A stretch of 64,000 nucleotides of DNA, from positions 518,004 through 582,003 of the forward strand of contig NZ_JADNQZ010000058.1 in assembly GCF_015709515.1 (NCBI RefSeq), read 5' to 3'. Positions within the stretch are counted from its first letter, which is position 1, and each line of letters begins with the position of its first letter. Source of the stretch: Methylocystis sp. H62. GTDB lineage: Bacteria > Pseudomonadota > Alphaproteobacteria > Rhizobiales > Beijerinckiaceae. Made by a program: the position numbers and the translations under genes. The notes beneath the pieces are model-generated. The model saw only the letters and a program-made list of their open reading frames with translations, was not told the origin of the DNA and ran no database searches. Below are positions 9,680 to 18,505 of the stretch, one piece after another.

Positions 9680-10971
9680 CGGTCGTCGACGATCGCCAGA
9701 GAAACGACGTTGAGCACCATCACCGACCAGATCTTCAACATCGGACCCAGCGGCTCCCTCCAGAGTCGCGGCACGAGGATGGTGCCGAGGATGAGGTAAA
9801 CGAAGGATAGGACGAGCGCGGCGAGGAGCGCAATCTTCGATGTGCGGCGAAAGGCGATGGCGACGCCGATAATAAGATCGGACGTGGCGCCCGCGATCAC
9901 GGCCAGCGGCACGATCGGGCCCGACAGTCCGCCCTCGTACAAAAGCCCGAGCCCAATGTCCCATCCCGGTCCGTAAGAGACCAGTGCTGTCGAAATCCAG
10001 AACAGCGCCGTAACGGCGAAAATGAGCGGCTTGAGCGCATAGATCCGCGCAAACCATTTTTCGCGCACGTCGGCGGGCTCGGCCATAAGCGCCGTTTCAA
10101 GCGACTGCGGCTTGATGCCCGTCATGTCTGTCCATTGCGTGGGATCGCCGATGGCGCCGCGCACCATTTCCTGTTTGGCGATGCTGCGTATCGGCGTGCG
10201 CCATCCGAGCCAGGCGAAGAAATCTCCGAGGCGATACATCCAGTCGATCAGCCGGTCGGGGACGTCGACGAGCTGGGCGGGACGCGATCCGAGCCATTTG
10301 CGATAGATCGCGACGACCTCATTGAAGGTCAGGCGCTGCGGTCCGACGAGTTCGAGCTCCACACGCGCGGGCGCTGAGGGCGCGAGAAAAAAAAGCACCG
10401 TCGCCACGACGTCGTCGAGCTGGACGATCTGCAATTCCCCCGCGTCCCGGAAGCGGGGGAGGACCGGCAACGCCGCCAGGCCCCGAAACAGTGCGCCACC
10501 GCCGTAAGCTCTGCGCCCCAGGACCACGGAAGGCCGCAAGATGACCCAGTCGAGTCCCGTCGCCTTTAGGGCGGCGTCGCCTTCCGCCTTGCTCTTTGAG
10601 AATTCGCTCGGCGTCTCGCGGTCGACGCCGACGGCGGAGAAATGAACGACGCGTTTGACGCCTGCCTGTTCGCAAGCCGCGAACAAGGTGGCTGGGCCGT
10701 GGCTATGCGCGGCGTCAGTGGAATCGGAGCCGCTTCCGCCAAGCACCCCCGCGCAATTGACGACGGCGTCGACGCCAACGAGATGGGGCGTCCATTTCTG
10801 CGCGGAGTCGACGCTTCTCAGATCGATCGACACCCATTGCGCCTGAGGAAATTGTCGCCGGACATTGGCGCGTCCGCGCGACACGGCGATCACTGCATGG
10901 CCGGCCGAGAGAAGTTTTGCGAGGATGCTTGAGCCGATGAGGCCGGTCGCACCAATCAGAAGGACTTTCAT
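9676..10971 (-). CDS. NAD(P)-binding SDR-like protein fused to a DoxX-like membrane domain
   Basis: Protein of 431 residues. Residues 1-290 are an atypical (extended) short-chain dehydrogenase, with the nucleotide-binding GATGLIGSSILAKLL at the start, VNCAGVLGG near residue 72 and a LRPSVVLGRRAYGGG block. Residues about 305-430 form four hydrophobic helices with KPLIFAVTALFWISTALVS, characteristic of the DoxX-like domain attached to such proteins. The fusion is a known architecture, predicted to be a membrane-tethered oxidoreductase of unknown substrate. It is coupled to the DUF2269 gene downstream. Confidence 0.88.
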   Translation of the reverse strand: MKVLLIGATGLIGSSILAKLLSAGHAVIAVSRGRANVRRQFPQAQWVSIDLRSVDSAQKWTPHLVGVDAVVNCAGVLGGSGSDSTDAAHSHGPATLFAACEQAGVKRVVHFSAVGVDRETPSEFSKSKAEGDAALKATGLDWVILRPSVVLGRRAYGGGALFRGLAALPVLPRFRDAGELQIVQLDDVVATVLFFLAPSAPARVELELVGPQRLTFNEVVAIYRKWLGSRPAQLVDVPDRLIDWMYRLGDFFAWLGWRTPIRSIAKQEMVRGAIGDPTQWTDMTGIKPQSLETALMAEPADVREKWFARIYALKPLIFAVTALFWISTALVSYGPGWDIGLGLLYEGGLSGPIVPLAVIAGATSDLIIGVAIAFRRTSKIALLAALVLSFVYLILGTILVPRLWREPLGPMLKIWSVMVLNVVSLAIVDDR

Positions 10972-11173
10972 TGGCCCGCCTTGGCTGGTCTAACAGAACA
11001 TTGATCATGCGATGCGCGCGAGACGAAACGGTCGTCACTGCCGCAAGCTATGGTAGAGTTTTATATAGAGCGTCTCCCGAACAAGGCGTCTGCGTAAAAC
11101 GCGCCGAGTTCAAACCGCCGCTAGCAATCCGTGTCGGCAAAAGTAGCGCATAAGCCGACGCCGACCACGCCGC

Positions 11174-11266
11174 CTAGCGCAGCATTTTATAGATGATGCC
11201 GAACAGGCTGGCGTTGACCGTCGCCAATAGGAACAGGATCAGTGCCGTCTCCGCGAGCCGAGGCAT
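11174..11266 (-). CDS. Candidate 30-residue membrane micropeptide
   Basis: A short frame beginning MPRLAETALILFLLATVNA and ending GIIYKMLR, almost entirely one transmembrane helix with basic ends. It lies in an otherwise gene-free stretch between the SDR-DoxX gene and the TonB-dependent receptor. A GTG four codons upstream (11278) is an alternative start. No ribosome binding site is obvious. Small single-span proteins of this type are often missed by gene finders; the call is tentative. Confidence 0.35.
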   Translation of the reverse strand: MPRLAETALILFLLATVNASLFGIIYKMLR

Positions 11267-11730
11267 GGCGCGCCTCACATATTCAGGTTGCGAACCGCAA
11301 GCTACCTAACGCGGCTGCGCGCAGCGACAATGCGCATGCGGACGATCTCGCGCAGGAATTTTGAACGACGCGCCGTCCTGATGCGCGTTCTCGAGAGGGT
11401 GGCCAGCGTAGAGCTGCGTCGTGGCGTTCCGTGCGGGGCTTGCGTCGAGCCGCGCCGCCGGGGCGCCAGTTTCCACTTGAGATGACGTGAGCGAGCGGCG
11501 CATCTCGCAAGGCGCGCACGCCCTCGAGACGAGCCGTGATGTTTCTGCATCACTGCTGAGAAAAAAATGCATGAGAGAATGGCGCGCCATTTCATCGGCT
11601 TGCCGACACGCAATTTGACGCGTACTCTTGGAGAAGTTCTCGCAGGGCGCGGTCAAGCCGGCTGATGGCGCTCGCGCCCGCTCGGCATGACCCTTCGCAG
11701 TGATAGCCCGAGTTTGCTGCGGAGTCGGCG
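11267..11730 (+). promoter_or_regulatory. Upstream region of the TonB-dependent receptor
   Basis: No convincing gene in 464 bp. A possible promoter is TTGCCG (11600-11605), a 17-bp spacer and TACTCT (11623-11628), about 100 bp before the receptor start. A palindrome GTGATG-TTTCTG-CATCAC lies at 11536-11553 and could be an operator. A GGAG a few bases before the ATG at 11731 serves as ribosome binding site. All of these are weak sequence matches. Confidence 0.3.
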
Positions 11731-14175
11731 ATGTCATTTCGCTTACCCTTGGTCTGCTTTCTTAGTGCAATCTTTGCGGCGCCGCCTTCGTTCACCGCAC
11801 TGGCGCAAACCGCGCTCCCCACAATCCAAGTCGGCGGACGTCGGGCTGCTCCAGCCGCCCGTTCTCACGCGCCCGCGCCAGGACCCGTAGCGCGCGCTCG
11901 TACGACTCCGCAGCCGCCGCGCGCTTCGCCGGTCGTCGCTGCGGTCAGTCGACCACCGGCGGAGCCTTCTGGACCCCAGCCGCCGCCGATCACAGCCTCA
12001 AGCGAAAAGTTCTTCACCGGCAAGGAGGTCAACGCGCTGCCTTTCGCGCGTCCCGGCGACGCGCTGGAGATCGTGCCCGGACTCGTCGTCACGCAGCACA
12101 GCGGGGAGGGCAAGGCGAACCAGTATTTTCTGCGCGGCTTCAATCTCGACCACGGCACCGATCTGGCGCTCTATCTCGACGGCATGCCGCTCAATATGCG
12201 CACCCATGGCCATGCCCAGGGTTACGCCGACAGCAATTTCCTGATTCCCGAACTCTTGTCTTACGTGCTGGCGCGCAAGGGCCCCTATGACGCTCAAGAC
12301 GGCGACTTTTCGTCGGCCGGCTCGATTTACATGCAGTACAAAGACACGATCGACAAAGGCTTCTTTCAGGTCATTGGCGGCAGCTTCGGTTACGCTAGAG
12401 CTCTCGCCGTCGCCCCTTACCGAGATTTCGCCGGCGGCTCCGCCTATGGCGCGGTCGAAGCGCAATATTACAACGGTCCCTGGGAGCGCGGCGACAATAT
12501 GCGACGCCTCAACAGCGTGTTGCGCTGGTCGCGCGGCACGCAGGAAGACGGCGCCTCCGTCACCTTCATGGGCTACGCCAACAAATGGTATGGAACGGAC
12601 CAAATTCCGAGTCGCGCGGTCAGCGCCGGGCTGTTGTCATTATGGGGCACGATGGACCCAACCGCCGGCGGCGCGACGTCGCGGTTTTCGCTCTCGTCGC
12701 GCTGGAGTCAGGTCGAGGGCGATCAGGCCACGCGCGTCGAAGCCTATGTCGTCCATTCGACCTTGGATCTCTACAGCACTTACACCTATTTCCTGGCGCA
12801 TCAGAATTTTGGCGACCAGATCCGTCAGTTCGACGATCGCACGCTCGTCGGGGTCAACGCGCAACATGCGATCAGATGGGCCGACGTGAATGGCGCGCCA
12901 GTCGAGACCCGCGTCGGCTTTCAGGGCCGCTACGACGACATTCGGCTTGGCCTGCAGGAGAGCGTGCGTCGACAGCTCTATGACACGCTCAGCAACAATG
13001 CGGTCGGCGAAGGCAGCATCGGCCTGTGGACCGATACGGCGGTGCGCTGGACGCCCTGGCTGAAGACCGTCGCCGGCGCGCGCTTCGACTATTACAACGC
13101 CGCCGTCAGCTCCCGGCAGACGCTATTGGACGCGCCCAAACTCGCGGCGAGCACAGGTCTGCCGGCGTTCCTTCTCACCGGACCGTTCAATCAGGGCGTC
13201 AAGAATGCGGCGCTGTTCAGCCCGAAGCTCTCGATCATCGTCGGCCCCTTCTACAAGACGGAATTCTACGCCAATTACGGCGAAGGCTTCCACTCGACCG
13301 ACGCGCGGGGCGCGGTGCTGCGATTCTCAACATCCGAACTTGCGGACAATGAGGGCTTCGTTCAGGCCGCTTCAATTCCGCTGCTGGTGAAATCACGCGG
13401 CGGCGAGATCGGCGCCCGCACCAAATTCATCGAGGGACTCGATTCCAGCATCAGCCTGTTCTGGCTCAATCTCGAATCGGAGAACCAGTTTGTCGGCGAT
13501 AGCGGCACGACGATCTTCGGTCGCCCCAGTCGCAGATATGGCCTCGAACTCGCCAATAAATACGCCCCGAACAGCTGGATCAGATTTGATGGCGATGTCG
13601 CGCTCGTCCAGGCGCGCTATCGCGGCGTCGACGTTGCCCAGACCTTGGCGTGGCTCGATTTGCTCGCGCCGGACGCCGTGCCCTACGGAACATTTCTTGG
13701 CAATGCGCCGGGTAATTATTTGCCGAATGCAATAGCGGTGACGGCGATGGGCGGATTGGAGCTCGGCGAGGCGACCGGATGGTTCGGGGCGCTGAAATAT
13801 CGCTACTTCGGGTCCAGGGCCTTAACCGAAGACGGCTATTTCAACTCTCCTGCGACCGGCACGTTGAACGCGCGACTTGGCTATCGATGGGCTGACGGCT
13901 GGCGGCTGCAGGTCGACGCCTTCAATGTTTTCGATTCGCGCTCCGACCAGATCACATTTGCATATGGCTCGCTCCTGCCGAGCGACCCTCTTTACGCGCA
14001 ATGCGTCGCAGGCGTCGCTCCCGCCCAGGTTTGCGGCGTCGGCGTCATGGACCGCCATCTCAAGCCGCTCGAGCCCGCCGCTGTGCGCGTGACGCTGGGC
14101 GGCCCGCTCAACTTCGACGCTTCACTCGCCGGTTTGCCCGATCGCGCGGAGCTTTTCTCTCAGCTGCCGAACTGA
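11731..14175 (+). CDS. TonB-dependent outer membrane receptor
   Basis: Protein of 814 residues for energised uptake across the outer membrane. A signal peptide ends at about residue 25 (FTALAQ), followed by a Pro/Ala-rich linker to about residue 90, then the plug domain (FARPGDALEIVPGLVVTQHS, YFLRGFNLDHGTDLALYLDG, MRTHGHAQGYADSNFLIPEL, RKGPYDAQDGDFSSAGSI), then a 22-strand-type barrel with the late-strand RLGYRWADGWRLQVDAFNVF. The C-terminus extends about 20 residues past the last recognisable strand and lacks the usual terminal aromatic residue. No TonB, ExbBD, sigma/anti-sigma pair or siderophore gene is adjacent. The ligand is unknown; copper or lanthanide chelates are plausible in a methanotroph. 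Confidence 0.93.
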   Translation: MSFRLPLVCFLSAIFAAPPSFTALAQTALPTIQVGGRRAAPAARSHAPAPGPVARARTTPQPPRASPVVAAVSRPPAEPSGPQPPPITASSEKFFTGKEVNALPFARPGDALEIVPGLVVTQHSGEGKANQYFLRGFNLDHGTDLALYLDGMPLNMRTHGHAQGYADSNFLIPELLSYVLARKGPYDAQDGDFSSAGSIYMQYKDTIDKGFFQVIGGSFGYARALAVAPYRDFAGGSAYGAVEAQYYNGPWERGDNMRRLNSVLRWSRGTQEDGASVTFMGYANKWYGTDQIPSRAVSAGLLSLWGTMDPTAGGATSRFSLSSRWSQVEGDQATRVEAYVVHSTLDLYSTYTYFLAHQNFGDQIRQFDDRTLVGVNAQHAIRWADVNGAPVETRVGFQGRYDDIRLGLQESVRRQLYDTLSNNAVGEGSIGLWTDTAVRWTPWLKTVAGARFDYYNAAVSSRQTLLDAPKLAASTGLPAFLLTGPFNQGVKNAALFSPKLSIIVGPFYKTEFYANYGEGFHSTDARGAVLRFSTSELADNEGFVQAASIPLLVKSRGGEIGARTKFIEGLDSSISLFWLNLESENQFVGDSGTTIFGRPSRRYGLELANKYAPNSWIRFDGDVALVQARYRGVDVAQTLAWLDLLAPDAVPYGTFLGNAPGNYLPNAIAVTAMGGLELGEATGWFGALKYRYFGSRALTEDGYFNSPATGTLNARLGYRWADGWRLQVDAFNVFDSRSDQITFAYGSLLPSDPLYAQCVAGVAPAQVCGVGVMDRHLKPLEPAAVRVTLGGPLNFDASLAGLPDRAELFSQLPN

Positions 14176-14190
14176 TCGCCGCCCGAATGG

Positions 14191-14265
14191 TCGGAGTGGC
14201 GGGATTCGAACCCACGACCCCTTGTCCCCCAGACAAGTGCGCTAACCGGGCTGCGCTACACTCCG
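14191..14265 (-). tRNA. tRNA-Pro (anticodon GGG)
   Basis: On the minus strand the sequence folds as a tRNA: acceptor arms CGGAGTG and CACTCCG, D-arm GCGCAGCCCGGTTAGCGC, anticodon stem TTGTC/GACAA around the loop CTGGGGG (anticodon GGG), and T-arm GTGGG-TTCGAAT-CCCGC. The discriminator base is A at 14191; the CCA end is not encoded. It reads proline codon CCC (and CCU). It lies 15 bp after the TonB receptor stop, on the opposite strand. Confidence 0.95.
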
Positions 14266-14314
14266 ACTCGCGCCGTTATAGTGAGGCGGCGCGGCGCTGG
14301 CAACGCCTGGGTCG

Positions 14315-14908
14315 CTATCGCTTGGTCAGTCTGAGCAGGCGTTTGCATTCTTCGATCTCGGCCAGCGCCTCGCGCAGGATTCGCGTATGCGGCGCGGCAA
14401 GGGGACGCGGTTCGTTAGGAGCCGAAGGCGGCGCCCGTGGCTCGTCAAGTTCGACGGCGGGAGCTGCGTCCTGGGCGTCGATTCCGGAAAGATCGGGGTC
14501 TAGCGCGCGAAGAGCGGCGCGTTCGTCGGTCGAGAGGGCGGCGTCCGTCTCGTCTTCGTCTCGCGCTGACCCGATTCGTCCCTCGCTCACGCCCGGACGG
14601 GAAGGGGAGGGAGTCCCGGACACATCCCCTTGGCGGCGTCCGGCGCCCGCCAGGACCGCCTCGACGCCAGCCTCCTTGAGGATGCGCTGCACGCCCCTGA
14701 TCGTATAGCCTTCGTCGTAGAGCAGACGGCGGATCGCGATCACGAGTTCAATGTCGCGCTCCCGGTAGAAGCGCCGCCCGCCGGCGCGCTTAAGAGGATT
14801 GATCTGCTTGAAACGGGTTTCCCAGAAGCGCAGCACATGCGCGGGAAGGTCGAGGCTCGCCGCGACCTCGCCGATCGTGCGCATCGTTTCATCGCTCTTG
14901 CGCGACAC
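14315..14908 (-). CDS. MerR family transcriptional regulator
   Basis: Protein of 197 residues with an N-terminal MerR winged helix: [20 protein letters not shown], then [20 protein letters not shown] and [20 protein letters not shown]. The rest is a low-complexity acidic/Pro linker and a C-terminal helix ([14 protein letters not shown]). This matches the conserved Rhizobiales MerR that normally follows fabH-ihfA; those genes are not here. The GTG at 14908 was chosen because homologues begin about 10 residues before the helix-turn-helix; an earlier start at 15022 would add 38 unlikely residues. No effector-binding cysteines are visible. Confidence 0.82.
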   Translation of the reverse strand: MSRKSDETMRTIGEVAASLDLPAHVLRFWETRFKQINPLKRAGGRRFYRERDIELVIAIRRLLYDEGYTIRGVQRILKEAGVEAVLAGAGRRQGDVSGTPSPSRPGVSEGRIGSARDEDETDAALSTDERAALRALDPDLSGIDAQDAAPAVELDEPRAPPSAPNEPRPLAAPHTRILREALAEIEECKRLLRLTKR

Positions 14909-15066
14909 CTGATCCCTCGACTCAAGCCGCGCTACTCTAACATCCGCAGCGGCGCAGTTTTCAGCCAAATTGACCCGACTCGCCGGAGACGGCCGCGGGG
15001 TGTGGACAAGCGAGGGCCGCATCCCTTAACTGGCCGCGTCATCCGCCTCCCAACCCTCGGCGTCTC

Positions 15067-16179
15067 ATGGAAGATTGGCTGCACTTTCCCCAACCGGTCC
15101 CGGCGATCAGGCACCATGCGACCGAGGCGAACGCCCGGGCGGTGCGCAACTGGCTGTGGCTCGTCGCGGGGCTGGTCTTTTTGATGGTCATCGTCGGCGG
15201 CGCGACCCGGTTGACCGAATCGGGCCTATCGATCGTACAGTGGAAGCCCGTCACGGGCGTGCTGCCGCCGCTGTCCCAGCAGGAGTGGCAGGAGGCGTTC
15301 GATGCCTACAAGCAGATTCCGCAATACAGGGAACTGTTCCCGGACATGGATGTCGCCGGGTTCAAATATATTTACGCCTGGGAATGGGCGCATCGTCTTC
15401 TCGGACGCTTGATCGGCGTCGTTTTCGCTGTCCCGCTCATATGGTTTTGGGCGACCGGCCGCCTGCCGCGTTCGGCCAAGCCGAAGCTCGTCGGCATTCT
15501 CGCGCTCGGGGCCCTACAGGGCGGCGTCGGCTGGTGGATGGTCGCATCCGGCCTCGTCAATCGCATCGAGGTGGCGCAGGAGCGCCTTGCGATCCATTTG
15601 CTGCTCGCCGCGCTGATCTTCTCAGCCTGTTTATGGGTGGCCGGCGGCCTCGGACCGCGCGCCGCCTCTCTCGTGCATGGGGGCGCAGGTCGGCTCAAAG
15701 GGACCGCGCTGACGATCCTGGCTTTTGTGTTTCTGCAGATTTTCGTCGGCGGCCTTGTCGCGGGACTGCGGGCGGGACTCGTCAATAACACTTGGCCGCT
15801 GATGGACGGCGTCTTCATTCCTTCGGCCGACGTCTTGTGGCGATTGGAGCCGGTCTGGACCAATCTCGTCGACAACCCGGTCACCGTCCAATTCTTCCAC
15901 CGCATGATCGCCTATCTGATCTTCGCTCTGGCGCTCGGGCATCTTCTGGATGCGTGGATGAATGCGGAAGGACGCGCGCGCCGCGGCGCCGTGATCCTGT
16001 TCGGCCATGTGCTCATGCAGATCGCGCTTGGCGTTGCGACATTGGTGCTGGTCCAGCCCCCCTTCGCCGGCGACCCGCATCTGGCGCTGGCGCTCGCGCA
16101 TCAGGCGATCGGCATGGCGGTGTTGGGCGTCGCGACGCTGCAGGCGCGACGTCTTGTGCAAGACGTGATCACGAACTGA
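15067..16179 (+). CDS. ctaA: Heme A synthase (COX15/CtaA)
   Basis: Converts heme O to heme A for aa3-type cytochrome oxidase, in the inner membrane. The 370-residue protein has eight transmembrane segments in two similar halves. The family hallmarks are GGATRLTESGLSIVQWKPVTG, the heme-ligand histidines in YAWEWAHRLLGR, the second-half FFHRMIAYLIF and LALAHQAIGMAV. The first segment follows AVRNWLWLVAGLVF. It is followed after 10 bp by the TIGR04222/MNIO set, so these genes may share a transcript. Confidence 0.96.
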   Translation: MEDWLHFPQPVPAIRHHATEANARAVRNWLWLVAGLVFLMVIVGGATRLTESGLSIVQWKPVTGVLPPLSQQEWQEAFDAYKQIPQYRELFPDMDVAGFKYIYAWEWAHRLLGRLIGVVFAVPLIWFWATGRLPRSAKPKLVGILALGALQGGVGWWMVASGLVNRIEVAQERLAIHLLLAALIFSACLWVAGGLGPRAASLVHGGAGRLKGTALTILAFVFLQIFVGGLVAGLRAGLVNNTWPLMDGVFIPSADVLWRLEPVWTNLVDNPVTVQFFHRMIAYLIFALALGHLLDAWMNAEGRARRGAVILFGHVLMQIALGVATLVLVQPPFAGDPHLALALAHQAIGMAVLGVATLQARRLVQDVITN

Positions 16180-16189
16180 GGCGGCTGGC

Positions 16190-17113
16190 GTGCAGAACAT
16201 TGCGATCCTTAATCTTCCCGGGCCTGAATTTCTCAACGTCTTCGGCCTCGTCGTCATCCTCGTGCTGGCGGCCACTTACCTTTGCATTCGGCTCGCGGAT
16301 CGCACCGATCGCCGCGCGCCGCCGCCCGTGCCGCAGAACCCCGACGCGATGGAGGTCGCCTTCCTGCAGGGCGGCGTCAATCAGGTCATCCGAACGCTGA
16401 TCTATGATCTTGCGCAGCGCGGCTTCGTCGTCCTCGCCGCGGAGGATCACGTGATTCCTGCAGACAAGCAGCCGGAGCCGGGCGAACTCAACGCCATGGA
16501 GACGCGGCTGCTCGAAGCCGTGCAGGCCAAGCCGAAGGCGCATGCGCTGTTCGAAGATCGCGGCTTGCGGCGCTGGCTGCTGGAACAGCTCGCGCCGCTG
16601 CGCGCCAAACTCGCCGCGGAGGAGCTGATCAAGCCCAAGTCCGTGAAGGTTTGGCGCCGGCGCGCGCAGATCGGTGGAACGCTGATCATCGTCGGTCTGG
16701 CGCTTGCCAAGATCTATGTCGAATGGACGGCGGGCGCCGTGAATGTCGCCTATCTGGTCTTTCTCGCAGCTGCGTCGGTCGCGTCGCTTTTCGCGCTCGC
16801 CTATGTGCTGACCAGAACCCACGCGAGCCGTCGCGGCCACGCCTATCTTGACGCAATGCGGCTTGCCTATGGCGGCCGTCTGAAAGAGGCCGTCGGTCAC
16901 ATCGGATCGCCCGGACCCGAAGCGCGCGCGTTCCACGGCGCCGCGCTGTTTCTCATCGGCCTTTATGGATTCGCGCCGCTCAAGGGCACGACGGAGGCGA
17001 TGTTCGCCGAAGCCTTCAGTCGCGGTTCCGGAAGCGATGGCTCCGATTGCGGAACAAGCTGCGGCGGCAGTTGCGGCGACGGCGGAGCGAGCGATGGTGG
17101 CGTCCGCGATTGA
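16190..17113 (+). CDS. TIGR04222-like membrane protein with Cys/Gly-rich C-terminal tail
   Basis: Protein of 307 residues starting with GTG. One transmembrane helix near residues 15-33 is followed by a domain of the TIGR04222 kind (DAMEVAFLQGGVNQVIRTLI, DLAQRGFVVLAAEDHV, GRLKEAVGHIG late), two more helices near residues 160-205, and finally a tail SDGSDCGTSCGGSCGDGG with cysteines at 287, 291 and 295 (C-x3-C-x3-C). Proteins of this family are known to end in low-complexity Cys/Gly tails and to sit beside DUF692 genes. The DUF692/MNIO gene here starts inside the codons of that tail. By inference the tail is the substrate modified by the MNIO enzyme, making a membrane-anchored RiPP-like or metal-binding product. 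Confidence 0.8.
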   Translation: MQNIAILNLPGPEFLNVFGLVVILVLAATYLCIRLADRTDRRAPPPVPQNPDAMEVAFLQGGVNQVIRTLIYDLAQRGFVVLAAEDHVIPADKQPEPGELNAMETRLLEAVQAKPKAHALFEDRGLRRWLLEQLAPLRAKLAAEELIKPKSVKVWRRRAQIGGTLIIVGLALAKIYVEWTAGAVNVAYLVFLAAASVASLFALAYVLTRTHASRRGHAYLDAMRLAYGGRLKEAVGHIGSPGPEARAFHGAALFLIGLYGFAPLKGTTEAMFAEAFSRGSGSDGSDCGTSCGGSCGDGGASDGGVRD

Positions 17114-17936
17114 GGCGCCGCCCCTTGGGTCCGGACTCGGCTATCGTCCGCAGTTTCGCGCCGATCTCTTCGCCCGACGGGAGGATGTCGATTTTATCGA
17201 GATCATCGCCGATCATTATCTCGACGCATCGAAAGAAAAGCTCGCTGAACTTGAGCTTTTAAGAGCGCATTTTCCGCTCGTCGCGCATGGTCTCGATCTC
17301 TCGATCGGAAGCGCGGACGGCGTCGACTCATGCTATCTCGATAAAGTCGCCGCGCTGATCGAACGCATCGATCCGCCCTGGTGGAGCGAACATCTTTGCT
17401 TCACGCGCGCGGGCGGAATCAGCATCGGCCATCTTGCGTCCCTGCCCTTTACGCAGGAAGCGATCGACGTCGTCGCGCGCAATGTCGAAATTGTGCGCAG
17501 GCGCATCAAGACGCCGCTGATTTTGGAAAACATCACTTGCGTGGTGCGCATTCCAGGCGGCGAAATGGACGAGCCTGAATTTTTGTCGCGCACGCTCGAC
17601 ACGACCGGATGCGGTTGGCTGTGCGACGTCGCCAACATGCATGTGAATGCGACGAATTTCGGCGCCGATCTCGAACGCGACTTCGAGCGCTGGCCATGGG
17701 ACAGGCTCGTGCAAATCCACTACGCCGGCGGACGCGAGCGCGACGGCCTATTGATCGACAGCCATGACGCCGCGACGAGCGATGCGGTTTGGCGGCTCTA
17801 TGAGCGCGTCATCGCCCGCGCGCCGGTCAAGGCGGTCATTCTCGAGCGTGACGAAAAAATGCCGCCGTTTGGCGAGCTCATCGATGAAGTGGCGCGCGCG
17901 CGACGCGCGCTCGTGGAGAACGGGCGATGGGGTTAG
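17094..17936 (+). CDS. DUF692 / MNIO family multinuclear iron oxidase
   Basis: Protein of 280 residues of the DUF692 family (now MNIO), TIM-barrel iron enzymes that oxidatively modify cysteines in ribosomal peptides (MbnB, TglH, bufferin enzymes). Expected metal-site segments are present: AHGLDLSIGS (His65), WSEHLCFT (Glu99-His100), LILENI (Glu145), CDVANMHVN (Asp178, His183), IHYAGG (His209), IDSHD (Asp222, His224) and LERDEKMPP (Glu251). The ATG at 17094 has GGCGGAG upstream and lets the N-terminus begin just before GLGYRPQF, as in relatives. It overlaps the previous gene by 20 bp and the next by 10 bp. Confidence 0.92.
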   Translation: MVASAIEAPPLGSGLGYRPQFRADLFARREDVDFIEIIADHYLDASKEKLAELELLRAHFPLVAHGLDLSIGSADGVDSCYLDKVAALIERIDPPWWSEHLCFTRAGGISIGHLASLPFTQEAIDVVARNVEIVRRRIKTPLILENITCVVRIPGGEMDEPEFLSRTLDTTGCGWLCDVANMHVNATNFGADLERDFERWPWDRLVQIHYAGGRERDGLLIDSHDAATSDAVWRLYERVIARAPVKAVILERDEKMPPFGELIDEVARARRALVENGRWG

Positions 17937-18505
17937 CCCAGACGCAGGCGCTGCTCGCGCGCCTGTTCACCGACGATGATCTGCGGCGGGAATTCTTCGA
18001 AGCGCCGATCGCCGTGGCGATGCGTTTCGGCTTGAGCATGCATGACACCGAGCGCCTCGCCGGAATCGACAGGCGCGAAACGGAAGTCTTTGCTCAGAGC
18101 CTGATCGGCAAACGCGCGCTTTATGCGCGCAGGGCGTTGCCGCTCACAGCGCGCGCATTGGGCGATCGATTCGATGCGCTTTTCCGGCAGGCGATCCGCG
18201 GCGCTGCGCGAGAGGCGACAAGTCGCTCGGACGCTGCGGCGCTCACTGCATTTCTCGAAACCCGTGTCGCAAAGTGCGAATTGGAGCCGCGCTGGGTCGC
18301 CGACCTCGCGCGTTTCGAATTGGCCTTCATCGATGTCGGGGGTTCCGGCGCGACGTTTTTTTTTCGAGCGTTTGATTTCGATGTCGCAACGGTCGCCCAC
18401 GCTCTCGCCAGGGGCGAAGAGATCAGCGCCGTTCGCCGAAAAACATTTGGCGTTTGGGTGCGCGCGCCTGGAGGCAGGCTGCGCTGGCGGCTATTTCAGC
18501 CCTAG
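17927..18505 (+). CDS. MNIO partner protein (HvfC/MbnC-like, putative)
   Basis: Protein of 192 residues immediately downstream of the MNIO gene with a 10-bp overlap. The N-terminal half is helical (ALLARLFTDDDLRREFFEAP, then IAVAMRFGLSMHDTERLAG) and the C-terminal half has a beta-rich portion (WVADLARFELAFIDVG, then FRAFDFDVATVAHALARGEE). MNIO enzymes usually need such a partner (MbnC, TglI, HvfC/BufC) to recognise the precursor peptide. The family link is by position and general shape; no single diagnostic motif was found. The stop overlaps the convergent FliJ-like gene by 4 bp. Confidence 0.6.
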   Translation: MGLAQTQALLARLFTDDDLRREFFEAPIAVAMRFGLSMHDTERLAGIDRRETEVFAQSLIGKRALYARRALPLTARALGDRFDALFRQAIRGAAREATSRSDAAALTAFLETRVAKCELEPRWVADLARFELAFIDVGGSGATFFFRAFDFDVATVAHALARGEEISAVRRKTFGVWVRAPGGRLRWRLFQP

